Assembly: GCF_014839805.1 (NCBI RefSeq)
Contig: NC_051123.1
Coordinates: forward strand, 3,392,727-3,456,726
Length of the DNA stretch: 64,000 nt
Direction of reading: 5' to 3'
Source: Manduca sexta
Lineage: Eukaryota > Arthropoda > Insecta > Lepidoptera > Sphingidae
The notes below the pieces were generated by a model, which was not told the origin of the DNA, did not search any database, and saw only the letters and a list, made by a program, of their open reading frames with translations. A program made the translations under genes and the position numbers. Positions 41,950 to 52,608 of this stretch are shown one piece after another (within the stretch, counting starts at the first letter, position 1; each line of letters opens with the position of its first letter).

Positions 41950-42249
41950 GCGGCGATAGCCTAGTTAGTTGTGGAACGGACTACCAAGACGAATGTCCGC
42001 AGGTTCAAATCCCAAGGGCACACTTCCTACTTATCTTAAAAATTATGTGTGTATTCTTTCAAAAAAATGTTGAAAACATCGTGAGGAAACCTGCATACCT
42101 GAGAAGTTCTCTATAGGAATTTCGATGGTGTGTGAAGTCTACCAATCCGCACTAGGCCAGCGCGGTGGACTATGGCCTAATCCCTCTCAGTAGTAGAGCA
42201 GGCCCATGCCCAACAGTGGGACAGTATATAATACAGAGTTGATGATAAT
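41950..42249 (+). mobile_element. SINE-A, internal deletion, 9-bp target duplication
   Basis: GCGGCGATAGCCTAGTTAG, GTCCGCAGGTTCAAATCCC (perfect B box). About 35 bp after TGTGTATTCTTTC are replaced by AAAAAAATGTTG. Normal 3' end. CGAGACGAA flanks at 41,937-41,945 and 42,254-42,262. Confidence 0.9.
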
Positions 42250-42684
42250 GAAACGAGACGAAAACGTAATTTTTAAACTTTAAATTCCCTAGTCTGTTTT
42301 TTAAACGCTGAAGAGGCATTTGCATAACGATGACGATAGTGAAGAGATGTGCACTCGACTCGATGGTTGTTACCGTTTTTGGAATGTATGAATTTGACGA
42401 GGCTGCTATGAAAGGTTGATATTTGTGAATAGGATACTTTGATTTGTGAGGTTTGCTTCATTAGGGTTGGTAAGACTACAAAAATGGCAAATAATTAATC
42501 ATCAATAGAACTAGACTAGAATATTAAAACATTCATACTTCATGAAAAAAATAACAGAAATTAGGAAGAAGAAATAGTGAATGAAAAAGACCAGGAAACT
42601 TTATATTTTCTGATTAAACAAAAGTAAACATTATTGTGTTGACAATATTGTTTCTAAAATCAACTCGTTAATAATATTGTAGCC
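42250..42684. other. no repeat recognised
   Basis: 42,300-42,470 is GC-richer with a 62-codon minus frame (Ser/His-rich, no motif). Confidence 0.3.
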
Positions 42685-42825
42685 GGTGTAACTACTGGAC
42701 ATAATAAGATTTAACATAGATCATGTCTCAGGATGGCAAGCGCAGTGGAATACCAATACTTTGTAATTCAAGTTGTTGAATGGTGTTTCTGCTGTTTATG
42801 GGCGGTCGCGGCGCAATAAAAAATA
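42685..42825 (+). mobile_element. family D, 3' part
   Basis: GGTGTAACTACTGGACATAA, CATGTCTCAGGATGGCAAGC, GTTTCTGCTGTTTATGGGCG, then a jump to GCGGCGCAATAAAAAATAA, deleting about 40 bp before the tail. The short frame is shifted at CCAATACTTTG. Confidence 0.75.
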
Positions 42826-43384
42826 ATAATAACAGAGTGTTTTGTCTAAGTTCATTTGGTTTTGGTTGCTCTAGATTAGAATTTTAGTCTTCCGTGGCAG
42901 AAAGGTCACCGTTTACTACATCAAGTGACGGAAAAATCATTAAAGAAATGTGGTTGTATTCTTTGCACTTCTGCCTCACCTTATAGGGAGACATGCTTGA
43001 TGGAATGTTAAAATTTACATTATTAAGAGTAAATTCAGTTTAAATTATCCTAATCTTCAAACACCATAAAGCCATTATCATATCCATTTGCAGTAATTTT
43101 GTAAAATTAAGTGGTTTATTATTTGCCATTATTACATCATTTTACTGTTGATTATGTTAGAGTTAAGCGCTTTATAGCGCTTCATAGCTATGCAAAAAGC
43201 GCAGACTGGCCTTATTAGACTTAAGCTCTCTTAAGCCTCAGTGACTTTAAGTTTATTCTTTAGAATTTTCAGCTCTTAAATTTTCTTGGGTTTTAATACC
43301 GCAGTGCTGTAATATGGACGTAGATTGGATATTATGAAGTGACGTGGAATCTAGAATAAAATTCCTGTTGCAAGTATTTATTTT
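42826..43384. other. no repeat recognised
   Basis: AAGCGCT/AGCGCTT forms a perfect 7-bp-stem hairpin at 43,165-43,182; an adjacent CGCTTCATAGC-type near-repeat follows. Confidence 0.35.
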
Positions 43385-43510
43385 ATATAACCGAATGATC
43401 AGACGAAACTAATCGCCTGATGGTAACGCGGCCGCTCATGAACAATAGAAAGACTAAACAAAACACTGAATTAAGGAACACTGCGTGACACCGTATTGCT
43501 GTTCTTATTA
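43385..43510 (-). mobile_element. family D, strongly degraded
   Basis: TCGCCTGATGGTAACGCGGC, CATGAACAATAGAAAGAC and CACTGAATTAAGG track the D 3' region with many changes. A D 5' scrap, GAAATAAACATTGCGGAGG, lies separately at 43,860-43,905. Confidence 0.5.
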
Positions 43511-43565
43511 CACGAATGTTAGGCATCGAAAAATCTGGAAAAATAGTTTTATTTCAAAGTATCAT

Positions 43566-43607
43566 CATCAGTTGCAGGATGTCCATTGCTGAACATTGGC
43601 TTCAACA
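43566..43607 (-). mobile_element. very short LINE-E 3' end with 11-bp target duplication
   Basis: Only about 40 bp of the LINE 3' end (GTTGCAGGATGTCCATTGCT, GAACATTGGCTTC) remain. CAAAGTATCAT flanks at 43,555-43,565 and 43,608-43,618, so this is an insertion truncated at birth. Confidence 0.85.
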
Positions 43608-44028
43608 CAAAGTATCATAATGGTCAGTAACTATTAATTCCACTGGCATTGTTGTTTTGTTTCATAATAATAGATTATCTCAGAGAAAGATAAATTAACA
43701 GTTACAGAATTTTAACCAAATAGACAAAGGACACAAAATGATGAACACTATAGGTCCCTTGACTCCCAAATTAGGTTTAACCCGCGTCTTGGGAGTCAGT
43801 GTACTTCCGAGGACAAATTAAAATGCGTATAGATGTATGTTTTAGACTACCTATGAATTTGCTTGGTGACAGAAATAAACATTGCGGAGGTGCCTGCCAA
43901 ATAACCGCCAATTGGAAAAGACCATAAAAATATTATTCGCCCCCGTTAAACCTTCATGCAGTCTGGTAAATCTTCAATTTTCTAATTGCAATGGAACCTT
44001 GTTATGTCCACTTATCGCCGTGGTATAG

Positions 44029-44045
44029 CTCTCTCTCTCTCTCTC
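44029..44045. repeat. (CT)n microsatellite
   Basis: About eight CT units after TGGTATAG. Confidence 0.95.
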
Positions 44046-44195
44046 GACGATAAAAGACCTCGTTTATGGTGTCGTGTTTTATTTGTTCAAACATATAATG
44101 ATGTGCGACTTACTTTGTAGGTGGGTTTATTATCTTAAAATTTTGTTACAAAGATTACATTTTTATATTGGGAGAGCTAGATGTTTTATTTACTC

Positions 44196-44440
44196 CGTAT
44201 CACTCTGGAATTTGTGCCAGATATGTCGCAGGAGGTACTGGATGCGGGCCACTTACAATAGTTCGATTCGGAAATTTTTGGGGGAAGCCTATGTTCAGCA
44301 GTGGACATCCTGTCTCTGATGTTAATGATGGCAATAGGGTGACCCCCTATCACACCACGGGACGAAATATGGTGGAAAGTGGGTGCACCAATTGCGTCTC
44401 TACTTACCTCCTTGGGGACAGAAGGCGTGTGTGTATATGT
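44196..44440 (+). mobile_element. SINE-B split by a LINE end
   Basis: Left part CACTCTGGAATTTGTGCCAG with ATATG (44,203-44,221). Right part from about 44,333: CAATAGGGTGACCCCCTATC, CACACCACGGGACGAAATAT, CCTTGGGGACAGAAGGCGTG. The join point falls in the GATATGGCGATAGG block of the family. Confidence 0.75.
44222..44332 (+). pseudogene. LINE-E ORF2 end inside SINE-B
   Basis: Plus frame: RYWMRATYNSSIRKFLGEAY, VQQWTSCL and a stop, then TGTTAATGATGG tail. No stop within the remaining frame. Inserted after the SINE, so it is the younger of the two. Confidence 0.85.
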
Positions 44441-44845
44441 GCGTGCGTGCTTGTATTTGTATGTGTATGTTAATTGATTTTACGTAGAATCACTGTCGTT
44501 CTTTTTTACTGAATTCTGTCTCTCATTCTCAAGGATTTTACCTGACCAAATTCTTTTACTAATAAAATGTCCTTTATATTACCCACTTAATCTGGTATTC
44601 CATCGTTCGCGGGTGATTAGCAATTAAATTCCGCAGGAGACGAGGGTCGGGACAAACGATTCGATTTCGTGTTCAGATTTAAAAGTACGATGTAAAGCCT
44701 TTATTTACGCGGCTTTATTTTTCAGAAATCAGGTGTTCGTTTTGAATTTAGAACATTGAATTATCTTTTTCTATTTTTTGTTTTGTAACTGATAAGAAAA
44801 TATATGATTTTTTGGGTCTAAATCGATTTTTTTATACTTCCTAAT
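44441..44845. other. no repeat recognised
   Basis: 44,600-44,720 moderately GC-rich (GACGAGGGTCGGGACAAACG); begins with a GT-rich run continuing from the SINE 3' end. Confidence 0.3.
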
Positions 44846-44952
44846 AAATAATAATATAATATCAGCCCTGTATTATATACTTACTTATGTCCCACTGTTG
44901 GGCACGGGCCTCCTCTACTACTGAGGGGGAATAGGCCTTAGTCCACCACGTT
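44846..44952 (-). mobile_element. SINE-A tail
   Basis: ATAATATAATATCAGCCCTG, CCCACTGTTGGGCACGGGCC, CCTCTACTACTGAGGGGG, CTTAGTCCACCACG. 5'-truncated (minus sense). Confidence 0.85.
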
Positions 44953-45169
44953 ACTAATACTTAATATAAAATTCTTCTATTTTTTCGTATTCCTTAGTGT
45001 GGTACATTTCTTAATATTCGATATGCAACTATCATACAACTATAAGTAGTGAATTTATTACTTCCTGAGCTTAGCTTAATCTTTATATTCCAAATTCAAA
45101 TTTCGAAAAAGACGATTTTGTTTTTTTTGTACGATGATGCGGTTTGAATTTTATACGAAAAACTAAAGG

Positions 45170-45276
45170 GATATATGCCCGATATGGCGATATGTTCGTC
45201 GGAGCACACGTGGCGAAAATTAACTGTCCTGGTAGCACCTCTGCCTACACCGGGGATAAACGCGTGATGTGTATTT
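45170..45276 (+). mobile_element. SINE-B 3' half
   Basis: ATGCCCGATATGGCGATATG, CACACGTGGCGAAAATTAAC, GGTAGCACCTCTGCCTACAC, GGGGATAAACGCGTGATG. Confidence 0.75.
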
Positions 45277-45690
45277 GTTTTTTAATAAATGAATTTAACA
45301 AAGCTAAAAAATAATCCCACCGATAAATATGGTAATTCGCATCGTGTACAACAGAAAATTAAATTATTAAGAAACATTTAAAATCTTGTGAACGCGGCAT
45401 TATTATTCTGAGCAGGAAAAGGAATCGGAAAAACTCCTTAGAACGCTACGAATGGTGAATCAGCAATTTTTTGACCTTTCGTCAATATTACTGTTTACCT
45501 CGATCCGACTTATTGTTAATCGATTTGCAATTAATTCGATTAGATAAGGAAAACCACGGTTAAATGACGTGATTGGGGATGCGGGGGTTAATAGGGATGA
45601 TATTAATATTATTATTACATTGATTGAATTGTTATTTAAATCTCTAATTAGCTAACATTGTATATATTTTTTTAATTTTTTAATATTTTA
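45277..45690. other. no repeat recognised
   Basis: GC-richer patch at 45,540-45,600 (GATTGGGGATGCGGGGGTTA). Confidence 0.3.
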
Positions 45691-45985
45691 GTTTATTACT
45701 TTGAATGACGAGACGAGCTTGCCGTTCGACTGATGGTAAGCGATACGACCGCCCATAAACAGTAGAAACACCATCCAACACCTTGAATTACAAAGTATTG
45801 TTTGGTTTTCCACTGCGCTCGCCATTCTGAGACATGAGATGTTAAGTCTTATTACGTCCAGTAGTTACACTGGCTACAATGTCCTTTAAACTGGTACGCA
45901 ACAATGACACACTGCTGCTTGCAGAAAATAAACATTGCAGTGGTACCTATCCAAGCAAACTCTTACATATGAGAGACCTACCATC
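45691..45985 (-). mobile_element. family D, full-length, frame open
   Basis: The short frame starts at the ATG 45,833-45,835 (minus), reads MASAVENQTILCNSRCWMVF, LLFMGGRIAYHQSNGKLVS, SFKVIN and stops at 45,688-45,690. The 5' side includes CTTGCAGAAAATAAACATTG and the AGAGACCTACCATCAG end (plus). Confidence 0.85.
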
Positions 45986-46085
45986 AGAAAGGGTAGCAGT
46001 AGAAGTGCTCGGCCCTAGAATGTGTCATAACAAAAAAGAGAAGAAGTTTCATATTATTCTAAAAAATATTTCCATGCATGAGACC

Positions 46086-46244
46086 CGTAAACTATATCAA
46101 TATAAAGCTGAAGAGTTTATTTGAACGCACCAATCTCAGGAATAACTAAACATTAGTACTGAGAGCTATACTACTTTTTATCCCGAGAAAATATTTATTC
46201 AGGAAAAACCTTTTCACGTAGGCGCAGCCGCATGCAAAAGCTAT
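46086..46244 (+). mobile_element. Helitron-type element, short
   Basis: ATATCAATATAAAGCTGAAG, GAACGCACCAATCTCAGG, TTTTTATCCCGAGAAAATAT, CACGTAGGCGCAGCCGCATG (hairpin) and CAAAAGCTAT end, one base off CTAG. Confidence 0.75.
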
Positions 46245-46562
46245 TACTTATATGAAGTTAAAGATTGATTTTCTGTTTGTATGCACCAAATATGTCTAAA
46301 ATGACAAACAATGCCGTCGTACGTTCAATATACTTGAGTATATTGAAATCCTTGTTCAAAGAATGTATTACAATCGCTTCGCATTTGTGACATTAGAGGA
46401 TTGATATAGGCAACGGGACAAATCACAATAAATCTTATTTCCGCGTAATAAGATACAAATTGGATGCGATTTAAAGTATGTACATATCGCGCTTCCAGTG
46501 TACCAAGCCTGTGTAATGAAAATGCTGCGTTACACTTATTGCCGAAAAATGGTGTATTTTTT

Positions 46563-46900
46563 AACCGACTTCAAAAAAAGGAGGAGGTGATCAATTCGAC
46601 GTGAATTTCTTTTTTTTATTATCTGTTTTAATTTTTTTTACCTGCCAGTAACCTCGCTTCGTAACTTAAATAAGAGATTCGGTGATTTTCAATACTTTGT
46701 GTTATAAAGACATGTACCAACATTTGTGTTATGGTTGATATATTTTTCGTCTACTTGAATTGAAAGGACTTATATCAAAGACATGTTATAGGCGACCTAT
46801 CTACACATTTGCAGCACACACATTTCTATGTAAAGTATATAGTTACGATACAGTGGCTTTTAAGGCATCATAAGGTCTATGCTTCGCCGTTTTTAAAAAA
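46563..46900 (+). repeat. family J
   Basis: Starts AACCGACTTCAAAAAAAGGA and GGAGGTGATCAATTCGACG, an opening seen at the edge of many lepidopteran repeats, and ends near TATGCTTCGCCGTTTTTAAA. The inverted relation of the two margins (AACCGACTTC-AAAAA / CGCCGTTTTTAAA) is weak. Confidence 0.45.
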
Positions 46901-47570
46901 AAAATAAAAATTAAAAAGTGATGATTTCTTAAGTTTACGTGAATGTTACTGATAATATTATAAATTGTATATAAACGGAGTTAGTTTTTATTAGGAAAAT
47001 ACACGAGTTGAAGCGTGGAAGAAGACAGAACATACAGTTTTGTTTTTAGAAGAAACCTATGCAGTCAAAATAAATTACATTACAAGGAGGTTGCGTTCAT
47101 ATTTCTTCAGTTACACATATAAAATTAGTTTTCAGATTTTGTTGCGGTTTTGTGTTTTAATTGTATTTCTAAGACTGGAGCATCTATCCTTCATTAGAAA
47201 ACGAATTAAACAATAGACAATATCTTTGGCCGGAAGTGTACCCGCGCTCTCTGGCTTTGTACGCGATAAGAGACAACGTTTGCTCTGTTAACGTGACGTC
47301 ACTGTATTTGGGTCGCCGACTAATTTTTGTGATATTACTTCTCCGGCCCGCGTTTTGGTGTTTGCGGAACTTGCGTGTTTGGAATCTTGGGTTATTGAAC
47401 TAGTTTTGCTTGCAGTTTTGTCTGATTGAAACTGTTTTCTGTGATGGCTTTATATTTTATGATTAAATAATATGAAAATTTTCAGTGATGACTATATTTG
47501 TTTACTAAATAAATATGAAAATACTTTTTTTCTAGTACTTTGTGGGAAGCTTTCGTTTAGTTTTGGATGG
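46901..47570. other. single-copy DNA with GC-richer core
   Basis: 47,225-47,390 contains CCGGAAGTGTACCCGCGC, GTTAACGTGACGTCACTG (a CRE-like TGACGTCA) and CTCCGGCCCGCGTTTTGG. These features can occur in promoters or first exons; no open frame or start site could be tied to them. Confidence 0.4.
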
Positions 47571-47859
47571 CCTCCTTTATAAACTTTACCTCTATTGATA
47601 GATCTGGTTCTGAGCAATTTAAATAAAACACACATAATGTATTCGTCGAGTTGGGAATTGAAACCAGGTTAAGAATTATAAAGAAACTGTTGATATTTAG
47701 ATCGAGAATTAGATGACCTCATTTCTAAACTTAATCCTTATCAATGGATCTAGATCCGAGAAATTAAAAAAAAACACATAATATTCCCTGACTTGGGAAT
47801 TGAAACCATGTCCAGATATCAAAACTGTTGATATTTAAAGCGAATTGACAATTAGATTT
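47571..47859 (+). repeat. tandem duplication, about 146-bp unit
   Basis: Unit 1 (47,571-47,716) and unit 2 (47,717-47,859) share CCTC-TTT-TAAACTT, TGGGAATTGAAACCA and AAACTGTTGATATTTA in the same order with a constant offset of about 146 bp. Moderately diverged. Confidence 0.85.
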
Positions 47860-47870
47860 ATGCTTTCAAA

Positions 47871-48018
47871 GGCTGGTATGTAGAGACTCAATTAGTAGAC
47901 CCAATTTACTCAAATCTATTCCGTCCCATGATATGATAGGAGACGAGTCTTTTGCCCACATTTGATATTCCAGATTTCGAGCTGATATTGAATAGTGAAC
48001 CCAATATTATTTTACTTA
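47871..48018 (-). mobile_element. SINE-B body, diverged
   Basis: CTATTCCGTCCCATGATATG, GGAGACGAGTC, TTCCAGATTTCGAGCTGAT, then CCCAATATTATTTTAC, where the head would follow. Confidence 0.65.
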
Positions 48019-48457
48019 CTGAAAATAATAATAGTTAATTCATATTAAAATTTAACGATCGTTAACTTAAAGACTGTCGCCTGACCCCACGCGTTACATG
48101 ATAAAAACAGTAACAGCCGTTATAAACAGACGCCAGTGACCTCACAAGTAGGTCGGGCCGTAATCCCTGGATTTGGGGAGTCGACACGCCGTGGTGTTAC
48201 TATTCCTTAAGAACTTTCGGAATGTTCGACCTTGTTTTTAGCTTCACTCATTCCATGTTCCGGAAAAGCAAATAATGATTGATGAATTAAGCTTTGATTA
48301 TAATATTGTTAGACTGAGGCGATATTTATAAATAAAAAAACTGAGTGCAGATCAATTTTCACAAATGTTAACACCAACCAACCGATTTTGAAGACTGCTT
48401 CGTTCTGTCAAAGGTTCAGTGTTTTTATAGCAAAATGTGTCACAAATGCACTGACAA

Positions 48458-48779
48458 CCATCGATATATATGTACTATGTACTAGATTTGGCGTTCCGAA
48501 CATTCACTGTGTTCAACTGAATTGAACTCCATTCAAACTGATTTTAGTATGGTGTCATTATTGATGCTTGTGGCTGTATACGGAGTGACGCTCATAATAT
48601 AAAAACGCGAGTCTTAGTGTAAACCTGGATTTGAATAAAACATATTAGTCAAATAAGTAAAATTATTTGTTGTTCAAGTGAATAAACAGGTTATAACAGT
48701 GACGTTTGGTTGCCATTTTAGTTCAAATGTTTAACAAATAGTTTATATGGATGTTTGTGTCTACAGAATATACGTCAAT
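48458..48779 (+). mobile_element. LTR-like unit L, copy 1
   Basis: 322 bp colinear with the reverse complement of 50,888-51,209. Contains TATAAAAA (48,598-48,605) and AATAAA at 48,634 and 48,681, the expected promoter and polyadenylation order for a retroviral-type LTR. Starts near ATATATGTACTATGTACTAG. No internal retrotransposon coding sequence flanks it, so it would be a solo LTR. Exact ends and target duplication unresolved. Confidence 0.6.
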
Positions 48780-49119
48780 GCCTTACAATAATATTTTTAT
48801 CCTAACAACATTATTTTGTTTAATATGTTAATTATACTGTATTTTATTTAATTATCTTTTTTTTATCCACTGTCTTCTTTTTGTGTAGTATTTTTGGAAA
48901 CTTAATTGAACCGTGTGCTACGTATTTTATCTTGTTGAAATTTGTATAGATTTTCTGTTTGTTTGCGTAATAAATAAGAAATAAGAAAATGCGTTGGTAT
49001 TTAAAGAGGGTTTGAGGTGGTACTCTTTAAAAGTACTGATTCAATTTTAAATTTTGTTTCACTAATTAAGCTTCATTATCCATGAACGTTATAGACACTT
49101 TTATATTCCAGGAACAGAT

Positions 49120-49230
49120 TTTTGCTCGCTCTCTATGACATCGTGGGACAAAATAGACATGGCTAAAAGTTGGTTTATCAGAACCTCTGCCTACCCTTTC
49201 GGGTATAGAAGGCGTGACTATGTGTGAAAC
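49120..49230 (+). mobile_element. SINE-B 3' half, diverged
   Basis: GCTCTCTATGACATCGTGGG, CAAAATAGACATGGC, CTCTGCCTACCCTTTCGGG, GAAGGCGTGACTATGTG. Confidence 0.65.
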
Positions 49231-49304
49231 GAGTTTAACAGAGCACCAAGCAAGGTTATAAATAATAGTCTACTATTTAATAATGATGAATGTATGGAAA
49301 AAAA

Positions 49305-49407
49305 CAGTTACAATTATTTTGGTCCGATCAGGGATTCGAACCCAGAAACTCAACGCGGTAGGCGCACTCGTACTGTGTACAATTACAACTACGCAATTGA
49401 GGAAGTT
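49305..49407 (-). mobile_element. SINE-B2 head
   Basis: Minus: CTTCCTCAATTGCGTAGTTG, CACAGTACGAGTGCGCCTAC, GGGTTCGAATCCCTGATCG (perfect B box), CAAAATAATTGTAACTG. Only the first 100 bp of the family remain. Confidence 0.8.
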
Positions 49408-49779
49408 AATATCCGTCATTCTTTTCAGCTACCCTTCACTTATTAATATTTATATAAAGTTCCCATACTCGAAGATGAAACGTTAAAATTGCAGGGTACG
49501 TACAAAAAAATTATGTACGTCGTATTTTATCAAAGTAAAAGATAAAATATAACTGTCAATATTCAGAAAACCAATAATTACGTGAATATTCTATAAAAGA
49601 TAATAAAGTGGCTCTTATAAAGAGACGATACGCATATGTAAGGAAATTACGAAATGTGTAATATCCGTTTCGTAAACGTATTTTATTACTTTTGTCTTGA
49701 AAATTGCGAAATTGAGCTTCGAGATCTGAGGTGTTCGGTTTTATTTTTGAAATAATATTTTTTATTATTATTAATCAAT

Positions 49780-49840
49780 CAGCCTATCGTCGTCTAGTGA
49801 ATGTAGGCTTTCCCAAGTGAGAGTCATTAATACCGGCTTT
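49780..49840 (-). mobile_element. possible LINE 3'-end scrap
   Basis: ATCAGCCTATCGTCGTCTAG then GAATGTAGGCTTTCCCAAG parallels the GTCCACTGCTGAACATAGGC type ending in other LINE tails here; diverged. Confidence 0.4.
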
Positions 49841-50007
49841 AAGCACGATACTTTTTATCCCGTATAAATAAATAAATAAGTTTGGTCCCGTGAAAAGTCT
49901 TGCCGGTGAAGCCGCAAGTCACACCTTGCTTATAAGACAACAACACACCGACTTAAAACACACAATCTACAAATAGTCTTAAAAGTAGAAAAAATCAGCA
50001 AAAGCAA

Positions 50008-50318
50008 GTACTGGCAGGTCTCTCATATGTAAGAGTCCGCCTGGGTAGGTACCACCGCATTGTCTATTCCAACCGCCAAGCATCAGTGTTTAGTCATTGT
50101 TGTGTTCCGATTTGAAGGACATTATAGTCAGTGTAATTACTTATAATAAGACTTATCATTTAATGTCTCAGGATGGCGAGCGCAGTAGAATGCCAAACAA
50201 TACTTTGTAATTCATGGTGTTGGATGGTGTTTCTACTGTTTATAGGCGGGTCTATCGCTTACCATCAGGCGGAAGACAAGCTCGTCTCGTCATTCAAAGC
50301 AATAAAAAGAAAAAGAAA
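50008..50318 (+). mobile_element. family D, full-length, frame open
   Basis: AGGTCTCTCATATGTAAGAG, GTAGGTACCACCGCATTGTC, CGCCAAGCATCAGTG. From the ATG at 50,173 the frame reads MASAVECQTILCNSWCWMVF, LLFIGGSIAYHQAEDKLVS, SFKAIKRKRK and continues into flanking DNA. Tail CAAAGCAATAAAAAGAAAAA. Confidence 0.85.
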
Positions 50319-50887
50319 GCAAGTCACTGTTACTCGCTAGTCCCTTATGACTTGCATTTTCACAAACATTTTTCGGAGCGCGAAATCCTGACCCCAGATA
50401 GCTTGTCGACGCTTCCCGTTCCTGGAATTTTTGAATTACACGAAAACGAATGTTAGATTTGTTAAATTGTTTTCCCTTTGAATATAATATGCATACTTTT
50501 TACTAACACATTCATTCTGTTTTATTTGATAGCATGTGATTGCATTTTTTTACAACTGTCTAATGTTATTAATAAATATTATAACAAATAGGTTTGTTTT
50601 TATAGCTTATAGGCTTGCGTTTGACCAATATCTCGCCTGATAGTAAGTGGTGTATAATGTATTATATAAAAATAAATTCTAGTGTCATATAGTACTTAAT
50701 ATGAAGCGAGAATTATTTTTTTCTTTAAACGCGCTAATTACTTCAACTATTGAGCTGATTGTTTTAATAGGAAGCTATATTACCCTCGTTTCTTTAAGGT
50801 TTCTTAACCATTCAATAGGCTATTACAAAATTGCGAGCATAAAATATTTATTTGAAGAAAAACAAAATGAGTAAGTGCCTCCTATTA
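50319..50887. other. no clear repeat
   Basis: 50,690-50,870 (AAACGCGCTAATTACTTC, TAATAGGAAGCTATATTAC) may be a worn Helitron fragment like that at 35,230, too diverged to call. Confidence 0.3.
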
Positions 50888-51209
50888 TTAACGTATATTC
50901 TATAGACACGAACGGCCACATATATTTGTTCAAAATGTGAACTAAAATGGCAACCAAAACGTCACTGTTATAACCTATTTATTCACTTGAACAATAAATA
51001 AATTTACTTATTTGACTAATATTTTTTTATTCACATCCAGGTTTACACTTAGACTCGAGTTCTTATATTATGAGCGCCACTTCGTACACAACCACAAACT
51101 ATGAATATTGAAACCATACTAGTAGTTGTATGGCTTGCAGTTCAATTCAGTTGGAAACAGTGAATGTTTGGAACGCCAAATCCAGTACGTAGTACATATA
51201 TATCGATGG
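50888..51209 (-). mobile_element. LTR-like unit L, copy 2 (inverted)
   Basis: Same length (322 bp) as copy 1. On the minus strand it has CGATATATATGTACTACGTA, TATAAGAACTCG in place of the TATA region, GAATAAAAAAATATT and CAAGTGAATAAATAGG. It differs from copy 1 at scattered sites and by a short insertion/deletion block around CATACAACTACTAGTATGG. Confidence 0.6.
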
Positions 51210-51797
51210 CCAGGACATATTATATATATGGCATTCGTCAACCCAAGTTAGACTTCACATACCTTTAAAATTTACTTACAAGTACTTTAACCATAGTAAT
51301 ATTTAAACTCAACCCTCTGAAAAAGGCATTACGAGCGCAAATTAAGTAACATTCCTGTATAACAATATACCTTCATCAGGAATGGGGTAAACACGGCACT
51401 GCTGGTCAACACGGGACCTGGACAAATATTTGTGAATGTGTCCCCGAGTCGATAGTGTACAGAAAGACGGTTGGTCAAATGTATATTTCACGTTTGAATA
51501 TAATCATAGGATATTATACAAAAAAATACTTAACCGTTATTTTTACATTATATTTTTTAAAATATTCACTTTGGTATAAGATTAATTATTTCTACATAAG
51601 TATAGTATTATTATTGTAGTTAAAACGCAAGAGCCTTAGTTTGATCTCATCACTTCTTAATTTGACATAAAACCTTATCCATTTATTAAAAAATATCATG
51701 GGACTAAAAAATCGATAAAAATTCACTAATTATGTCAAATCGTTTCCTAACCCCTTCTCGGACTTAATCTGTTTCTAAATATTATACTGTGTGTAGT
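51210..51797. other. no repeat recognised
   Basis: 51,365-51,470 is GC-richer (CACTGCTGGTCAACACGGGA) and unmatched in the window; the rest is AT-rich. Confidence 0.3.
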
Positions 51798-51905
51798 TTT
51801 TCACCCTTCAGCCACGTATCACGTCATGGAATGGAACACACATAGAGAAAAGTGGTTGCCTTTTTTGCATCTCTGCCTACCTTTCTGGAGATAAAGGCGT
51901 GATGC
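51798..51905 (+). mobile_element. SINE-B 3' half
   Basis: CGTATCACGTCATGGAATGG, AACACACATAGAGAAAAGTG, CATCTCTGCCTACCTTTCTG, GATAAAGGCGTGATG. Confidence 0.7.
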
Positions 51906-52312
51906 TTAACAGAATTCCCTTTAAATTAGTTAATATAGATGTAAGAAAGGAAAAAAAATAAATGCAGAAAATATAAAACTTGTTACCATACTGTTCCTCT
52001 TCATACGGTGAGCGGGACGCAGTGGGTTCCTAAACGAAAAGCATGATTCATTTGATTATTTTTATTTGCTTGTTTTCATGCAAGTGGTCTGGGGGCGAGC
52101 ATGTTTGTAATGTGTTAGCGGTTTCAACATTTGTTTGTTTACGGAAATACTAGTTATAAAAAAGTTACGTTTTAATGTCGCATATTATTTATATTTTATG
52201 AAACTTTAATTGTGAACTTTTATCTTATATTTTCTTTTCCTATGTTTTGTATCTTGATTTTTATTACTAGGAAACTATATTATATTCATATGTTATAAAA
52301 CTCACACCAGGG
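51906..52312. other. AT-rich, nothing recognised
   Basis: Short A-runs near 51,945-51,960 and a GC-richer word at 52,005-52,025; no frame. Confidence 0.3.
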
Positions 52313-52470
52313 AAGGCCTTCAATGGGGTGGACTGAAGACCTGGTCCACGTGGCGGGAGAAAGCTGGATGAGGACTGCCCTAGATAGAACAACCTGGTAT
52401 AGCAAGATGCCTATACTCAGCATTGGGTGAACACTGAACATATAGGCTGAAGAGGACGAAGAAGAACGAC
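52313..52470 (+). pseudogene. LINE ORF2 C-terminus, distinct lineage
   Basis: Plus frame reads WTEDLVHVAGESWMRTALDR, TTWYSKMPILSIG and a stop, then a tail AGAGGACGAAGAAGAACGA. The order W-T-x-D-L-x-x-V-A-G-x-S-W-M-R-x-A-x-D-R-x-x-W matches LINE ORF2 ends, but the usual EAYVQQWT is replaced and the tail is GAA-type rather than ATG-type. Confidence 0.75.
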
Positions 52471-52608
52471 GTAATATTCTAAGATTCATGATGCATATGC
52501 ATGTGACGTAGTACAGTTTACTACTTAATTATAGTTATTAAAATTAAAGAAAAAATAAAACAATAAGACACTAAACTCGAACGCGTAGTGGCGGAAATTT
52601 TATTTTGA

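Noticed and set aside
49850..49922. Helitron fragment
   Set aside because: TTTTTATCCCG and GGTGAAGCCGCAAG are suggestive, but order and ends are too degraded to support a call.
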